A DNA stretch of 64,000 bases from Siderastrea radians (lineage: Eukaryota > Cnidaria > Anthozoa > Scleractinia > Rhizangiidae): positions 5,148,366 through 5,212,365 of the forward strand of contig OZ024892.1 in NCBI GenBank assembly GCA_964017195.1, read 5' to 3'. This document shows, piece after piece, positions 46,401 to 58,400 of the stretch. Positions within the stretch are counted from its first letter, which is position 1. Each line of letters opens with the position of its first letter. The translations under genes and the position numbers were made by a program. Below the pieces are notes generated by a model. It had not been told where the DNA came from and ran no database searches. It saw nothing but the letters and a program-made list of their open reading frames with translations.

Positions 46401-49400
46401 ACCATGGCAGCGCCTGGCTTGTTTAACAAAAACTTGATCTGAAAAACAAAATTAAACAAAATTCAGCTACAGCTCTACGCTTATCCTCTTGGGAAACAAA
46501 CATCAGCCGATATCTAAGTAACTGTCAATGCTTTGTGGGTAACTAGCTACAGTCAAACCATGAGAGTCCAAATAATGGAGAGGAATAAATTTTTTTTTTC
46601 ACGTAACTTGAAACTGAATTAATCATCAAACAAGGGTTAGGTGAGTAATCATAGTGATTATTTCAAGAGGAAACTGTATAAATTTACAGGGAGCTAAAAT
46701 ATCTTCATGCTTGACTTCATCTTTTCTGATAGTGTTCTCAACAATTTTTAAAGCAAACAAGGCCTGTTGCAACTAACAGCTCACAGTTTTTCCCTGATAT
46801 AAAAATGCATATTCTCCTTACTGTTCTCTATACATTTCTTTTGGAACTAGTATGGAGAATTTGTCTACAAATCAAGACATCTTATCCTTGGTTATCATTT
46901 TCTTCATTCTCGTCACTTGAATGCTTGAACTTGCAAGTAGTGATAATGTAAAGAGAAATTTCATTTCCGTCACTGTTAGGGCTTAGAGGGTTAAAAACCT
47001 GAGCAGGTCATCCTTAAAATCAAGTAGATACTGTATGATATGATGGTATTTATATTTCTGCCTTTTGACCCTTTCACTCCCAGAGTCAGTTCTGGAGACA
47101 TCAACGTGATTCTAACTTCTGAGTCTGTGGCTGAAATTCTGTGGCGTGACCATTCAAATGAAACCTCTTCAGCGGTATTTTCACATGGTACTATTCATTT
47201 GAGTATTTTGCAAAATGAAATTTGGGTTTATCGTGAATTTTGGTTCTAGGCACTTTTGAGAGTGAAAGGATTAACCTGATTGGTTAATTAAGTTGTGATG
47301 TCATTGGCCATGAAGAACCTTACCTTCATAACATTTCCATAACAGCAGAGAATATTAAAGAGTCGGTCACAGTTCATTTTGTGCTCATGCAGTCCATATA
47401 CCATAAGGACGCAGCCCCCTGCCATGGGTGGCGGTGGAGGGAACGGCCGAGGACCATGCATCATCATACTACCACCTCGTCCAGGACGGAAGGGAGCTCT
47501 TGGAGGCGGGCTTAAGAGACCCTCTTTCACTGGTGGTCTTACTCCTGCTGCTCCTGTTAAATCATCAGAGCTTTCTGGGTAGGTAAACAATGGAAGGGTT
47601 TTATACAAGATCGGGGCCCATTTCTTGAAACTCCAGATAACTTACTGAGCTCAACAACTACCGTAAACACCGGCGTATAAGCCGCACCTTTTTACCCTAA
47701 AACTTCGCTCAAAATCGGGGGTGCAGCTTCTCTGCAAGAACATCTGGAAAAAAATTTGTAACTTACTGGGCCCAACAACTATTTTATAAGCACAATATTC
47801 TCCAACAATGACTAAATTATTAATGATTTTGACAACGCAAACTTAAAACTCTTTTGCTAAACGACTTGGCAAGTTTGCACTTAATAATTATCACCAATCG
47901 ATAAAAAATGGATTTTGAATATTATCAGGCCTGGTAAGTTATCGGCAGTTTTGAGCAGTGGGCCCCAGGGACCTTAGCTAAAAAAACCTTGATGTCCCAG
48001 ACTTTACAAAAGTAAACCACTTGGTCAGCTAGTCAAACCACAAACATTAAAGGAAGACCTTTCCTATTTGTGGTCAAGCCAAAGTGCACTAAACAGGGAC
48101 TAGACTGTGACATCAAACTTTTCATTGCTCAAGGTGCCTACATTGTACCATCGTAAGTGGCAGTTATGTTAATTCCTGTTAAACTGACTTGCTTTCACGT
48201 ACCTGACAAGACTCGAAAGGTTTTTTTTCTTTAATTTGCCAATTACAACTGGGGCCAATGTTTTACCCATCAACTCAAATGTAGCAAAAATTGTCTCTTT
48301 GTTTGAAGGATATCTTTTGGTTGCCTTTAAACTAAGGTCAACAACAAAGCATTGTACTTTGCTAGAAATTTTCTTTTTCTTCTTTGCAACACTCTTAATA
48401 ATCGGATTACACATGTATACCTCTCCCACTTCACCCTCATGTTAGGAGGACAAGTGCAACGTTGTTTGAGGGCTTAGAAAAAAGTAGCAGGAAAAGTTTG
48501 AATGAGGTTCTAAAACAGTTCTTTTTCCTCGGGAAGTGCACCAAAAGGGGGCTAGTCTTCTATTTGCCACCCATGACATCATGACATCGGGGGGGGGGGG
48601 GGGCAAGTAGTAGAGAAGAAGTGGGGGGCAACAGACGAGAAGTAACTCCAGCCATTTCACCATTTACCATGTCTTAAGCTTTGGGGTTTTGTAACGATGG
48701 TTGAGTGGGTTCAAGTGCAGGAAATCTGACATATCTATCACAAATGCAACCTCGTTCCCAGGGTCTCTCTCTCCCCGCCCCCAAGAGCGAGAGAAGAGAG
48801 ACCCTGGTCTGGTCTGGTCACGTGGCTCTGAGACAAATGAAAACGTTAGGGAGGGGTCCTCGAATTTCAAGACTTTTGTCGTGTTTTCTTTTGTCAATTT
48901 CTTTTGTCAATTTCGTAAACATCTTCGGCCGCGATAAGCAGAACTCTATTTGCCTTCGCGAAAATATTTTTGAAGTGAACTTCACTAGTCGATCTACAAA
49001 GCCTGCAGCAACTTAGTTTTCCACTAGCACTCGATTTATACGTTTTTTTCGGGGTCTGTGGATGAACTCCACTCGCCATTTCACATTCGTCAGCGAACCG
49101 TGAAAAAGATTCTTTCGCACCATTTTTTGACTTGCAACACTTTCCGCTCTCCCCTATACTAAGTAGAGACAAAATTCACACTCATCGGCTCCTCCCACCA
49201 AACGTTTATTTGCCACGTCCCAGATTTTGGGATGCACGTGACCAGACCAGACCAGGGTCTCTCTTCTCTCGCTCTTGGGGGCGAGGAGAGAGAGACCCTG
49301 GGAACGAGGTTGTCACAAATGCAATAAACGCAGCACAAACACAAAATGGACAAGCACGAACAACAAGGGATAATTCTTCAGATTTTCAGGACATCTGACA

Positions 49401-52400
49401 GATTTGAAATATTGCTGTACTTTTTCAGTGATTGATAAATGCTTTATGAAAAAACAAATATGGAGAAACCCAAAAGTATCTTTAAAACTTACTTAAACCC
49501 AGATGGCTTTTCATCAGCCCTCTACGCTGCATCTAACTAGAATTAAGACTGGGATGTATGGAAAGATTGATTGATTTTACGCGTAGTGGGGCTTGTTGTA
49601 AGCTTGGAGATCAAAATGATTAGTATTTACTACAGTGTACAATAAAAATATGATAATTTTAAGACAAAATCTGGTTCTACTATATATACAATCAGAAAAA
49701 CACTAAAACAGAACAGACAGCACACAACTGGAATTTGAAATTTTGAAAAGCGGTGTCTCTTTTTCATGGTACAGTTTGTTTGTTTTTTTTAATCAGATGA
49801 AATCTGTTTGGTGATTACAAAAGAATGCTTGCTGTTTGTTGAACACTTGAGCAGCATGAAGCAAATAATCTGCTTTTTGCCTTATAAGGGAAATGGATGC
49901 CATGTCAGGTGCTGGCTCAATTAAAAGTTTTGCCAAAAAACAAACGGTGAGTCCAAAAATACAGGTCAAAAAAATTCAGCAGCGACTGCCAAAGTTGATA
50001 ACTTTATAATTAAACAATAATTTTGTCTCATGTGTACTAGATATAAGGTGAATATAAGCAACTCAACATAACACCTTATTGGTTATTTATTACCTTATTC
50101 CAATACATGGAATGATATTGCTAAACCTTTAAGCCCCAATAGTGATCAGTATCTAACTTCTCCTTACAGTATCACTGTTTGGTCAAACAAACAAGTCAAT
50201 GAAGGAAATGATCACCAAGACAAACTGTCCCAATACATGTATGTGCCATAAAAAAAAGACAAATTATAAGGGCTAGTGAGAATGGCTATCATTACTTTTA
50301 GGGGACTCGCACTACATAGAAAAAAAAACCAGTGAAAAACCGTTTGAATGCACGCGCAAAAATGACGAGTGACAAATTTGACGACGAGCGTTTATTAGCG
50401 AGAAAAACAAATGAAAACAAAATGAAAAAGGGTTTAACACTCATTTTTGTGAGTGAATTAAATTCGTCATTTTTGCGCGTGCATTCAGACAATTTTTTCT
50501 CTATACAGCGCGAGTCCCCTAAAAGTAACGAAAGCCGTGAGAATACACAATGTTGATGTGGGGGGTTGAAGGGTTGAGTCTTGACCCTTTAAAGCCCCAA
50601 TAATGACCAGCATCAAATTTCTCCTCATCAGAAAATTATCAGTATGGTATACAGTAGCACATAAAGGTCATGAGAATTTAGCAAATGATCACTAAAGATG
50701 AACTGTCTTCATGTTCAAACAAGTTCTCCCAACTAGTAATCGACAAAATCTATGGAGAGCAGTAAGGAGAATTTGTTGCATAAAAAATTAACACAAGTTT
50801 TTTTTTTTACCTGGTGTCTTGTCAGGCTGTGTGTAGTCAAATGTATACTCATCATTCCTGTAAACATTGAGTGACTCTGCTTGCTGTGGAATTATTAGTA
50901 AAACAACAAACATTAATATGAGAAATATGGAATCATATGGAAACCAGCCTACATCGAAACTGCTCAGCGATCAAAGTCACAATGACTGCCCAACTTTTTT
51001 GGTAGCGATCATGGCGATCATATGGAAACCAGCCTTAAGATGAACAATTCTCTTACAGTAGGCGGACACCCCGCTCGGGTGGGAACTGGTCCTCAAGGTG
51101 TCCACATTATAAGAGTGACTTGACTGCAGTCACAAAAACAAACAACTGATCCTTTGAAAAACTTAAAATGCATACTCGGGAGTATTCAATTTTCAGCGTG
51201 TTGCAGCCAGTGTAAATGTCAGCTCCATTCAGTGTCTCTTTGGCCTGAACTGCTTGTTCAACAGTAGCAAATCTGTTGGAAAACTTTGGTCAAGGTTTCT
51301 AAACAACACAGAAACAGCCTTATGATAGTCATTACAAGAATAGCACACAACCAAAACTGGCCTTGATCTGAACTCAAATTAAAAAAAAACACACACAACC
51401 TAAACATATCGATATCATGAAAATGCCCGTGAAGAACGTTAAAAAGTTTTTTCAAATTTTCACTTACTGGGTGAATTTAAAAAACCATAAACACTTTGAT
51501 TTAGTTTTGAAATTTCCAATAAGATGCAAGATTAAAGCGCAAGAGATACAAATGGTTGGTCATGAAACCACAATTGGCTTTTTCCATTAAGACAGTTTGT
51601 TGCATCAGTGTAATTTTTTCATTATTAGTAGTTTACCTTTCTCCTTATGTTATAAGCAAAGTGGAAATTTGAGCGACTTAAAAAAGATAGGGAAAGGTTC
51701 AAAACTGCAAATCCAAATTGCGAAGTTGCTTCTAACCTCAACGGTTTCAAAACCCAGACAGATCATATGACAGATGTTGCTGTTGGAAGCAACTTTGGGC
51801 TTGCAGTTTTGAACCCCTCTCTTTCTTTAAATCGCTTCAATTTCCACCTAATCACTAAAACAAAAAAGTAAAAATCCACCAAAAGGTACGCTTTGCAGGT
51901 TCTGTAGGAACATGTCCCCAGACCCTCTGGAAGGCTGCACCTTCAGCACTGAAAAAAGGCTCTCCAGCCATGCTGGGCCCCTTCAAATGAAACTTGAACC
52001 TGCTTTATAAAATACCAGCTATGTGTACATGCCTGCATATGGCTTAAAGTTTGAGGTCAACTACTACTAACAGTCACCTCTACACTAACTCTAATTAGAC
52101 GGTGTACAGATGTCAGAAAGGATACTCAACCATTGCCTGCAAGCCACTCTTCCTGAAGATCACAATCCTCAAAACATGACCTTGTTTACTGAAGATTGTG
52201 TGAAGGATGTCCTAAAATCAACAAAAATTGAAGAATATCACAGCAATGAATTTACTAAACATTTACTTCCCAAGAGTGGTGAAGCTCACAACACCAGTTT
52301 ACATGGATGAACTGCTCACTTTGAATTGTCACAATTGACAATTTCATCCACAGATAGCGAAAATTAACACCATCATGTTCAGCATAATACTCCTACAGTA

Positions 52401-55400
52401 GTAGGAAAGCACTGTTCAGTAGCTTTTATTTGAATGGTCACACTTGAGGATTTCATCCACAGACTTCAAAGGTAGAACCACCTTGTAAAGCATAATAAAC
52501 AGCACCACAGGAAAGTACTGCTCAATAGCTTTCATTTGAATGGTCACACTTTAGGATTTCATCCACAGACCCAAAAGTTAGAACCACCTTATCTGTAATA
52601 ACAAGCATTGCCACCAAAGGAAGTTACTGATTTAGTTATTACAATGGTTACACTAAAAATACCACACTGCTAAGCACAATCAACAATATTAAAAATTCAG
52701 AATTCAATCTTTTTTTTTACCTCATGTAGACCTCAGTTAACTACATGTATGTTACCAAAGAATATTCATAGTTCTTGCATTTAGCTGTGCATCTATTCAT
52801 TACTGCGTGCACTTGGGAAGTTTGGACACAATTTTATAAAGGAGTTGTTTTCTGCTATCCCCTTGTTAACTGTTATTCATGGACGCTCTCCAAACTTTCC
52901 AAGCACACACATGCTAAGCATAAACCCATTTATAAAATGCACTCACTGTTGTGACGCGATATTGAGGGTTTATGATGCAGATCAGCAGAATCCTTGCTGG
53001 TGGATTTTCTGATTGTATGTTGATATTTCTGTAAGAAAAAGAGCAAAATTAGCATTAATAGCCTTAGCCAGTTGTTAGTTCATAGCACTTACACCTGTAC
53101 TCGTACCATTCTGGTACACTTGGGTGGCATATCGGCCATGTTTGAACAATCCATACACGTAGTTTGCATTTTGCCTGGATGCAGATGAGGCAAAATATCC
53201 AAGGGAGATCAAACAAGTACTTTTGACATCACGATTTCTGTATGTCATTACAGGACAGTTACATAGCCAAATGGAGTCTAGTTTTGAAAATAATTCTCAT
53301 CATTTGAAATATTCAGGATTTCAGCCAGCAACTCCAAAGTTATAACCGCATCATACACTACCACTCAGAAATAAGCGAACTATGAAACGCATTGTCAGAT
53401 GTTCACTGCCAATGCATTGGTTCATTTTTGCCAACACACTGGCCAATACGTTTTTCTTCAACGCACTTTCTCTTTGATATTCATTTTCGCACCTTCAGTT
53501 TTTTCTTTTGTGCTCCCTTTTGTGCTACCAACAAAAGCATTGAGTTTTTAGCTGAGATAAACATCTCTTTTTTATTTGCATCGGCTCAAAATTTGTCTGA
53601 AATTCACTCGCTAAATGCCAATTTCTAAATTCATACATGTAGATAAAAAGGGACACCTAAAAAAATTCTCGCCATCTAGCAGTGTTCCAGTTAAGTTTTT
53701 TACGCAAGGGGTCATGAAAACCATCCGAGGGGTCACCAACTTGGCGGCCAGTGGCCTTGTTAGGGTGGTAACTCGTGTCTCAAATGGGTGCCTTATAATT
53801 TTAATTATTAAATTTCTGCTTTGTCTTTGTGGCATGCTGAAAGAAAGCCTGAGTTCCTAAAAACAAAAACAAATCGTGCAAAATGACACACTAGTCAGCA
53901 CGTGCCCACTATTTGAAACAAGCCTTCTTCAGTTCGAACGAATAGTTTACGTACAGAGAAACGTGCAAAAGATAAGGCTAACAAAGTTGTATTATCAACA
54001 AACAGACGGTACAGAGAAACATAAAAAGGATAAGACTAAGACTGTATGAACAAAATTACAGATGGAGAAATCCTTTTTTTTTACCAAAATTGTACGAACG
54101 AGCTAGTTACAAAGAAACGTTGAAAAGACTTGAAGACTCAAACACCATACGAACAAACTGACAGATGGAGAAAAATAAAAAAAAGTGAACCGTTAGGTAC
54201 GGATAAACGTTGAAAAGATAAGACCAACACAGTAAGAACAAACTAGACTATGGAGAAAAGTACAGAAGACAAGACTAACACAGTACGAACAAACTGATGG
54301 ATGGAGAAACGTAAAAAAGACATGACTAAAACAGCGTACAGAGACTGAACATTGAAATTACAAGACGTAACTCTGCACGAATGAACTACATGTAGTGTAC
54401 CAAGAAACGTTGAAAAGACGAGACTAAAACAGCGTACAGAGACTGAACATTGAAATTACAAGATGTAACTCTGCACGGACGAACTAGTGTACGAAGAAAC
54501 ATTGAAAAGACGAGACTTTAACTGTATGAACTAGCGTACAGGAAAACATTGCAAATACAAACTAACACTGTATCAACAAACTAGCACAGGGAGAAACGTT
54601 GAAAAGACTAATACTGTTCGAACGAACTAGCCGTTACAGTGAAACGCAACTACGAGACTAACACTGGATGTACAAACTAATGTACGGAAACATGTAAAGG
54701 AGAAAAGAGGAGCACCATAAGAAAGAATCAACGTACGAAGAAACGTTTAAGACAAACCTAAAACTGTAAGAATGGTGTTAGGTGCGAACCGTACGTAGCG
54801 TACAGAGAAAGTTTGAAAAGACAATTAAGACTTACAACATATGAATCGAGCGAACGAACATACGGTGAAAGGTTGTAACAAGTCATGACTAACACAGTAC
54901 AAATGAACTGACATAAGGAAAAACTTTAAAAGTCAAAACTAACACCGTACAAAGGGACTAGCCTACGGAGAAAAGTTAAACAAAAAGAGACTACTCTGTA
55001 CAGGTGAAATAGTGCACAGAACAAGGTTAAAGAAAACAAGAGAAAGGCAATAAACGGACTTAAGCACAGAGAAATGTTAAAAAGACAAGACTAGCACCGT
55101 GCAGGCGAACTTAATTCAAGAAAAGTGAAAAAAGCCTAATACCGTAAAGTTGACGGTATGGGCACGAGGCTGTGTCTTTTCCCAAGCGTCCCACTCAAAC
55201 GGGAAAGAAGTTAATCTCAGGTTAATCAAATGCCATATATTTTATATACCGTAAACACTGGCGTATAAGCCGCACTCGCAGATAAGCCGCACCCCGAGTT
55301 TAGAAGCTCAAGATTTGGAAAAAAATTTTTGTCAAAAATTCATAGCAGAGTCATTTCATTTATAAATGAACATATTGGCTGAAGTGAAGTCCTTTTCAGT

Positions 55401-58400
55401 ACGGATCGATGATTCAATTTGTAGTCTGAATAAGACTCAAACACGCATTTTAATCCTTATAACAAGTATAAAAAGGTACGAAAACGTACTTGAACACAAG
55501 ACCGCTTTCCCCGATGAACTTTTCACCAGCATTTTTCCAGTTACAGCTAACAAGTCCGAAATTTTATGAGTAAGTTCGCTCGCCGTTCGGTTGACAGAGC
55601 TGAATAACAACTGCGCCTGTCAAAAGCACGCGCCAAGGAAAACTGGGGTCCACAATACAAACCCATAGCAACAATGGCGGACTTCTTAAAAATTTTGACA
55701 CCACGAAGATTTTCACCTTCAATAAGAGTTTTGTTGCAAAGTTAAGTTTCAGACTTCTGCAAAGCCTTCGTCTGTTGTCGAGACAAATTATATCTTTTGT
55801 ACACCGAGGTTATTTTTCTGAACACCAGGTGAAAACGTGTCTCAAAAACACCAGTCCGCGAAAATGCAGCGAGATTCTTAACATTCCTGGCGTACACCTC
55901 GTCATTTTGCCTTTACATTCTTCCTCTGACCGGGTACTCTTACACAGGAGCAGGTGTGGTGACCGGAAGTTTCCCTCCACGTTGTATAAAAGCAACACAG
56001 TGCACAATCACTGCATTTTCACGGACTGGAGTTTTTGAGAGACGTTTTCATCTTATGTTCTGAAAAATAACCTCGGTGTGCAAAAGATAAACTTTGTCTC
56101 GACAACAGATGAAGGCTTTGCAGAAGTCTGAAACTTAAGTTTGCAACAAAACTCTTATCGAAGGTGAGAATCTTCGCGGTGTCAAAATTTTAAAAAAGAC
56201 CGCCATCTTGTTGCTATGTTGTTGCTATGGTTTGTCTTGTCGTCCCCAGTTTTCCTTAGCGCGCGCTTCTGACATGCGCAGTTGTTAGTCAGCTCTGGCT
56301 TAGTAGCCAGGCATTCGATGAGAAGAGAGAAAACTGGTGACAAGTGTTGTCGCTTCTTTAGCTGTTCGTGGCTTCCATACAGGTTTACAAGGGTATTTGG
56401 AAGCCATTCATCGGTGAAAAACTCGCCTGTGAAAGGGAGTTCGATAATTGCTTTGACAAATTTGCCATCAAAGTTGTCAACAACGGAGAAACAGTGGGCC
56501 GTGATGTACTGTTTTTGACTTTATTTTGGTGTTTTGGGGATGATTCATGGAAAATTACAGATTTTTTCCCAGATGTTCTCGCAGATAAGCCGCACCTCCG
56601 ATTTTGAGCTAAGTTTTAGAGTAAAAAAGTGCGGCTTATACGCCGGTGTTTACGGTATATATATATGGTATATTTTTCGTCAAGAAACTTTCCTCTTTCC
56701 TTTTTATATCATTAAGTAACATTTTCCATTTTATTTGTCGGGTCAGGTAGCCTTCTTTATCGGGTCATTGACCTGAGACCCGTCTCTTATCTGGAACACT
56801 GATCTAGGCTTGTTTTATGAAAACAAGCCTTTGAATCCTACACTATGACTCAACATTTGCCTCCATTTTTAGAAAGTACTCGTATCTAATGGCACATCTT
56901 TATCCTTAATATTATTTTTTAAAAACTATTATTTCAAAGATTATGTACAATAACTACAGTAGTTTACAATACTATTTTAAATTCTCTCACGTACTTTGAG
57001 ATGGCCTTGCTTTTTGAATAGTTGAAGTAACAAGGTCGACCACACAGGAAGATTTTTTCTGCATTTCCACCCTGAAACACGAATGCAAATAGTTAACCTT
57101 TTGACAAGATTGATGCAAGGCTAACGGTTTAAAAGAAAAGTTTAAAAGCGAAACAAAAAAAAATCACATGAAATACAATATACAAAGTATTAAAATGTGA
57201 GCCCTACTTCTGTATGTTCCATAATGGATTGTGCAGATGCAATGTTCTGAAAACAAAGACAAAAGAAATTAGAAAGTATCACATACGTGTACTTACTGTA
57301 AAGATGAATATGAAAAGGGTCACATCAATTAATTAGATTTCAAAACCCTATATAAATTATAAATGATCGTTACCATGAAATCCTATGGCTCATTAACAAT
57401 GACCATTTCTGGCGATTACACCAAGTATATTTCCTCTCACCTTTCGCATAATTTTTGCATTGCAATTTTTGCCAAAATTTCACTGACATTTTTATACTAG
57501 AAATACGTGAATCGCATAACCTCGCGAAGCTCAGGCAAGGGGGCACCATAAAGTTGAGCGATGTTGTGGGGTGGGGATTTCGGTTTAACTGGAGGTGTGG
57601 ATGGGTGTTTCAACATTCTGGTTCCCAGTCGCTTCCCTGTAACTTGCATCCCGGCAATCCCGTCATCTTAAAATCTAGTGCACACTCAGGAATTTGGTAC
57701 GAGTTTGCAGGTTTAATTTTACCACCTCCCTTCATTCTGACATTGCTCTCTAGAGAGAATGCATAGTATTGTTGTGGACCTGTTGTCCAAGACAGTCGTG
57801 TTTCTATTTATTTTGCTTGGGTGAGAGTAGGCTTATCAGAAATGCAGTTCAAATTCCAACTTGGAACTACACGCATGTTATCTCCAACATTAACCAAGCC
57901 GTTTCCTTTAGATGCTGTTGTGCAGTTTTTGTACTATTTACTGGATATTGACGAGTGTTGATAGCTAAAACAATTCATTATTTCCCTTGAATGGTTGAGA
58001 TAGCAGGAGTCTATTACTGCTGAAGAGTGATGCAGCGCAGAAAATACAATGTTGGTACAGCTGGATTAAAAAAAGTATTCGTTTTTACCCAAAAAATTGA
58101 AGTAAGACTTACACAGAATAATGGCAAGCAAAAAATGGATGTGGTAACACGTTTATTCATTCCCCCAACATACTATAAAAATTGGATTAGATAATTGTCA
58201 CAATAACATAATTCCTCGCGAAGCGAGGAGGGCCAAAGGCCCTCTGAGCGTAGCGAGGTTTATAAATTTGTCGCGTGGGGATCGTGCGAGGATCACTTAC
58301 AATGTAGGGCAGTCAAATCTCGATCTGCCTATATATATATATCGCGATGGTGTCCGCACAGTTGCCTAGCAACAAAACCAAATCGCGACCGCTGACAGTT

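Noticed and set aside
47379..47582. Plus-strand Gly/Pro-rich frame
   Set aside because: Antisense shadow of the hnRNP L exon 47324-47574.
52110..52310. Plus-strand 66-codon frame
   Set aside because: Antisense shadow; the minus strand holds the RRM2 exon 52126-52211 with VLRIVIFRK.
52723..52742. 20-base micro-exon with correct phase for the RRM2 gap
   Set aside because: Poor acceptor, and the true 86-nt exon at 52126-52211 fills the gap with clear RRM2 sequence.
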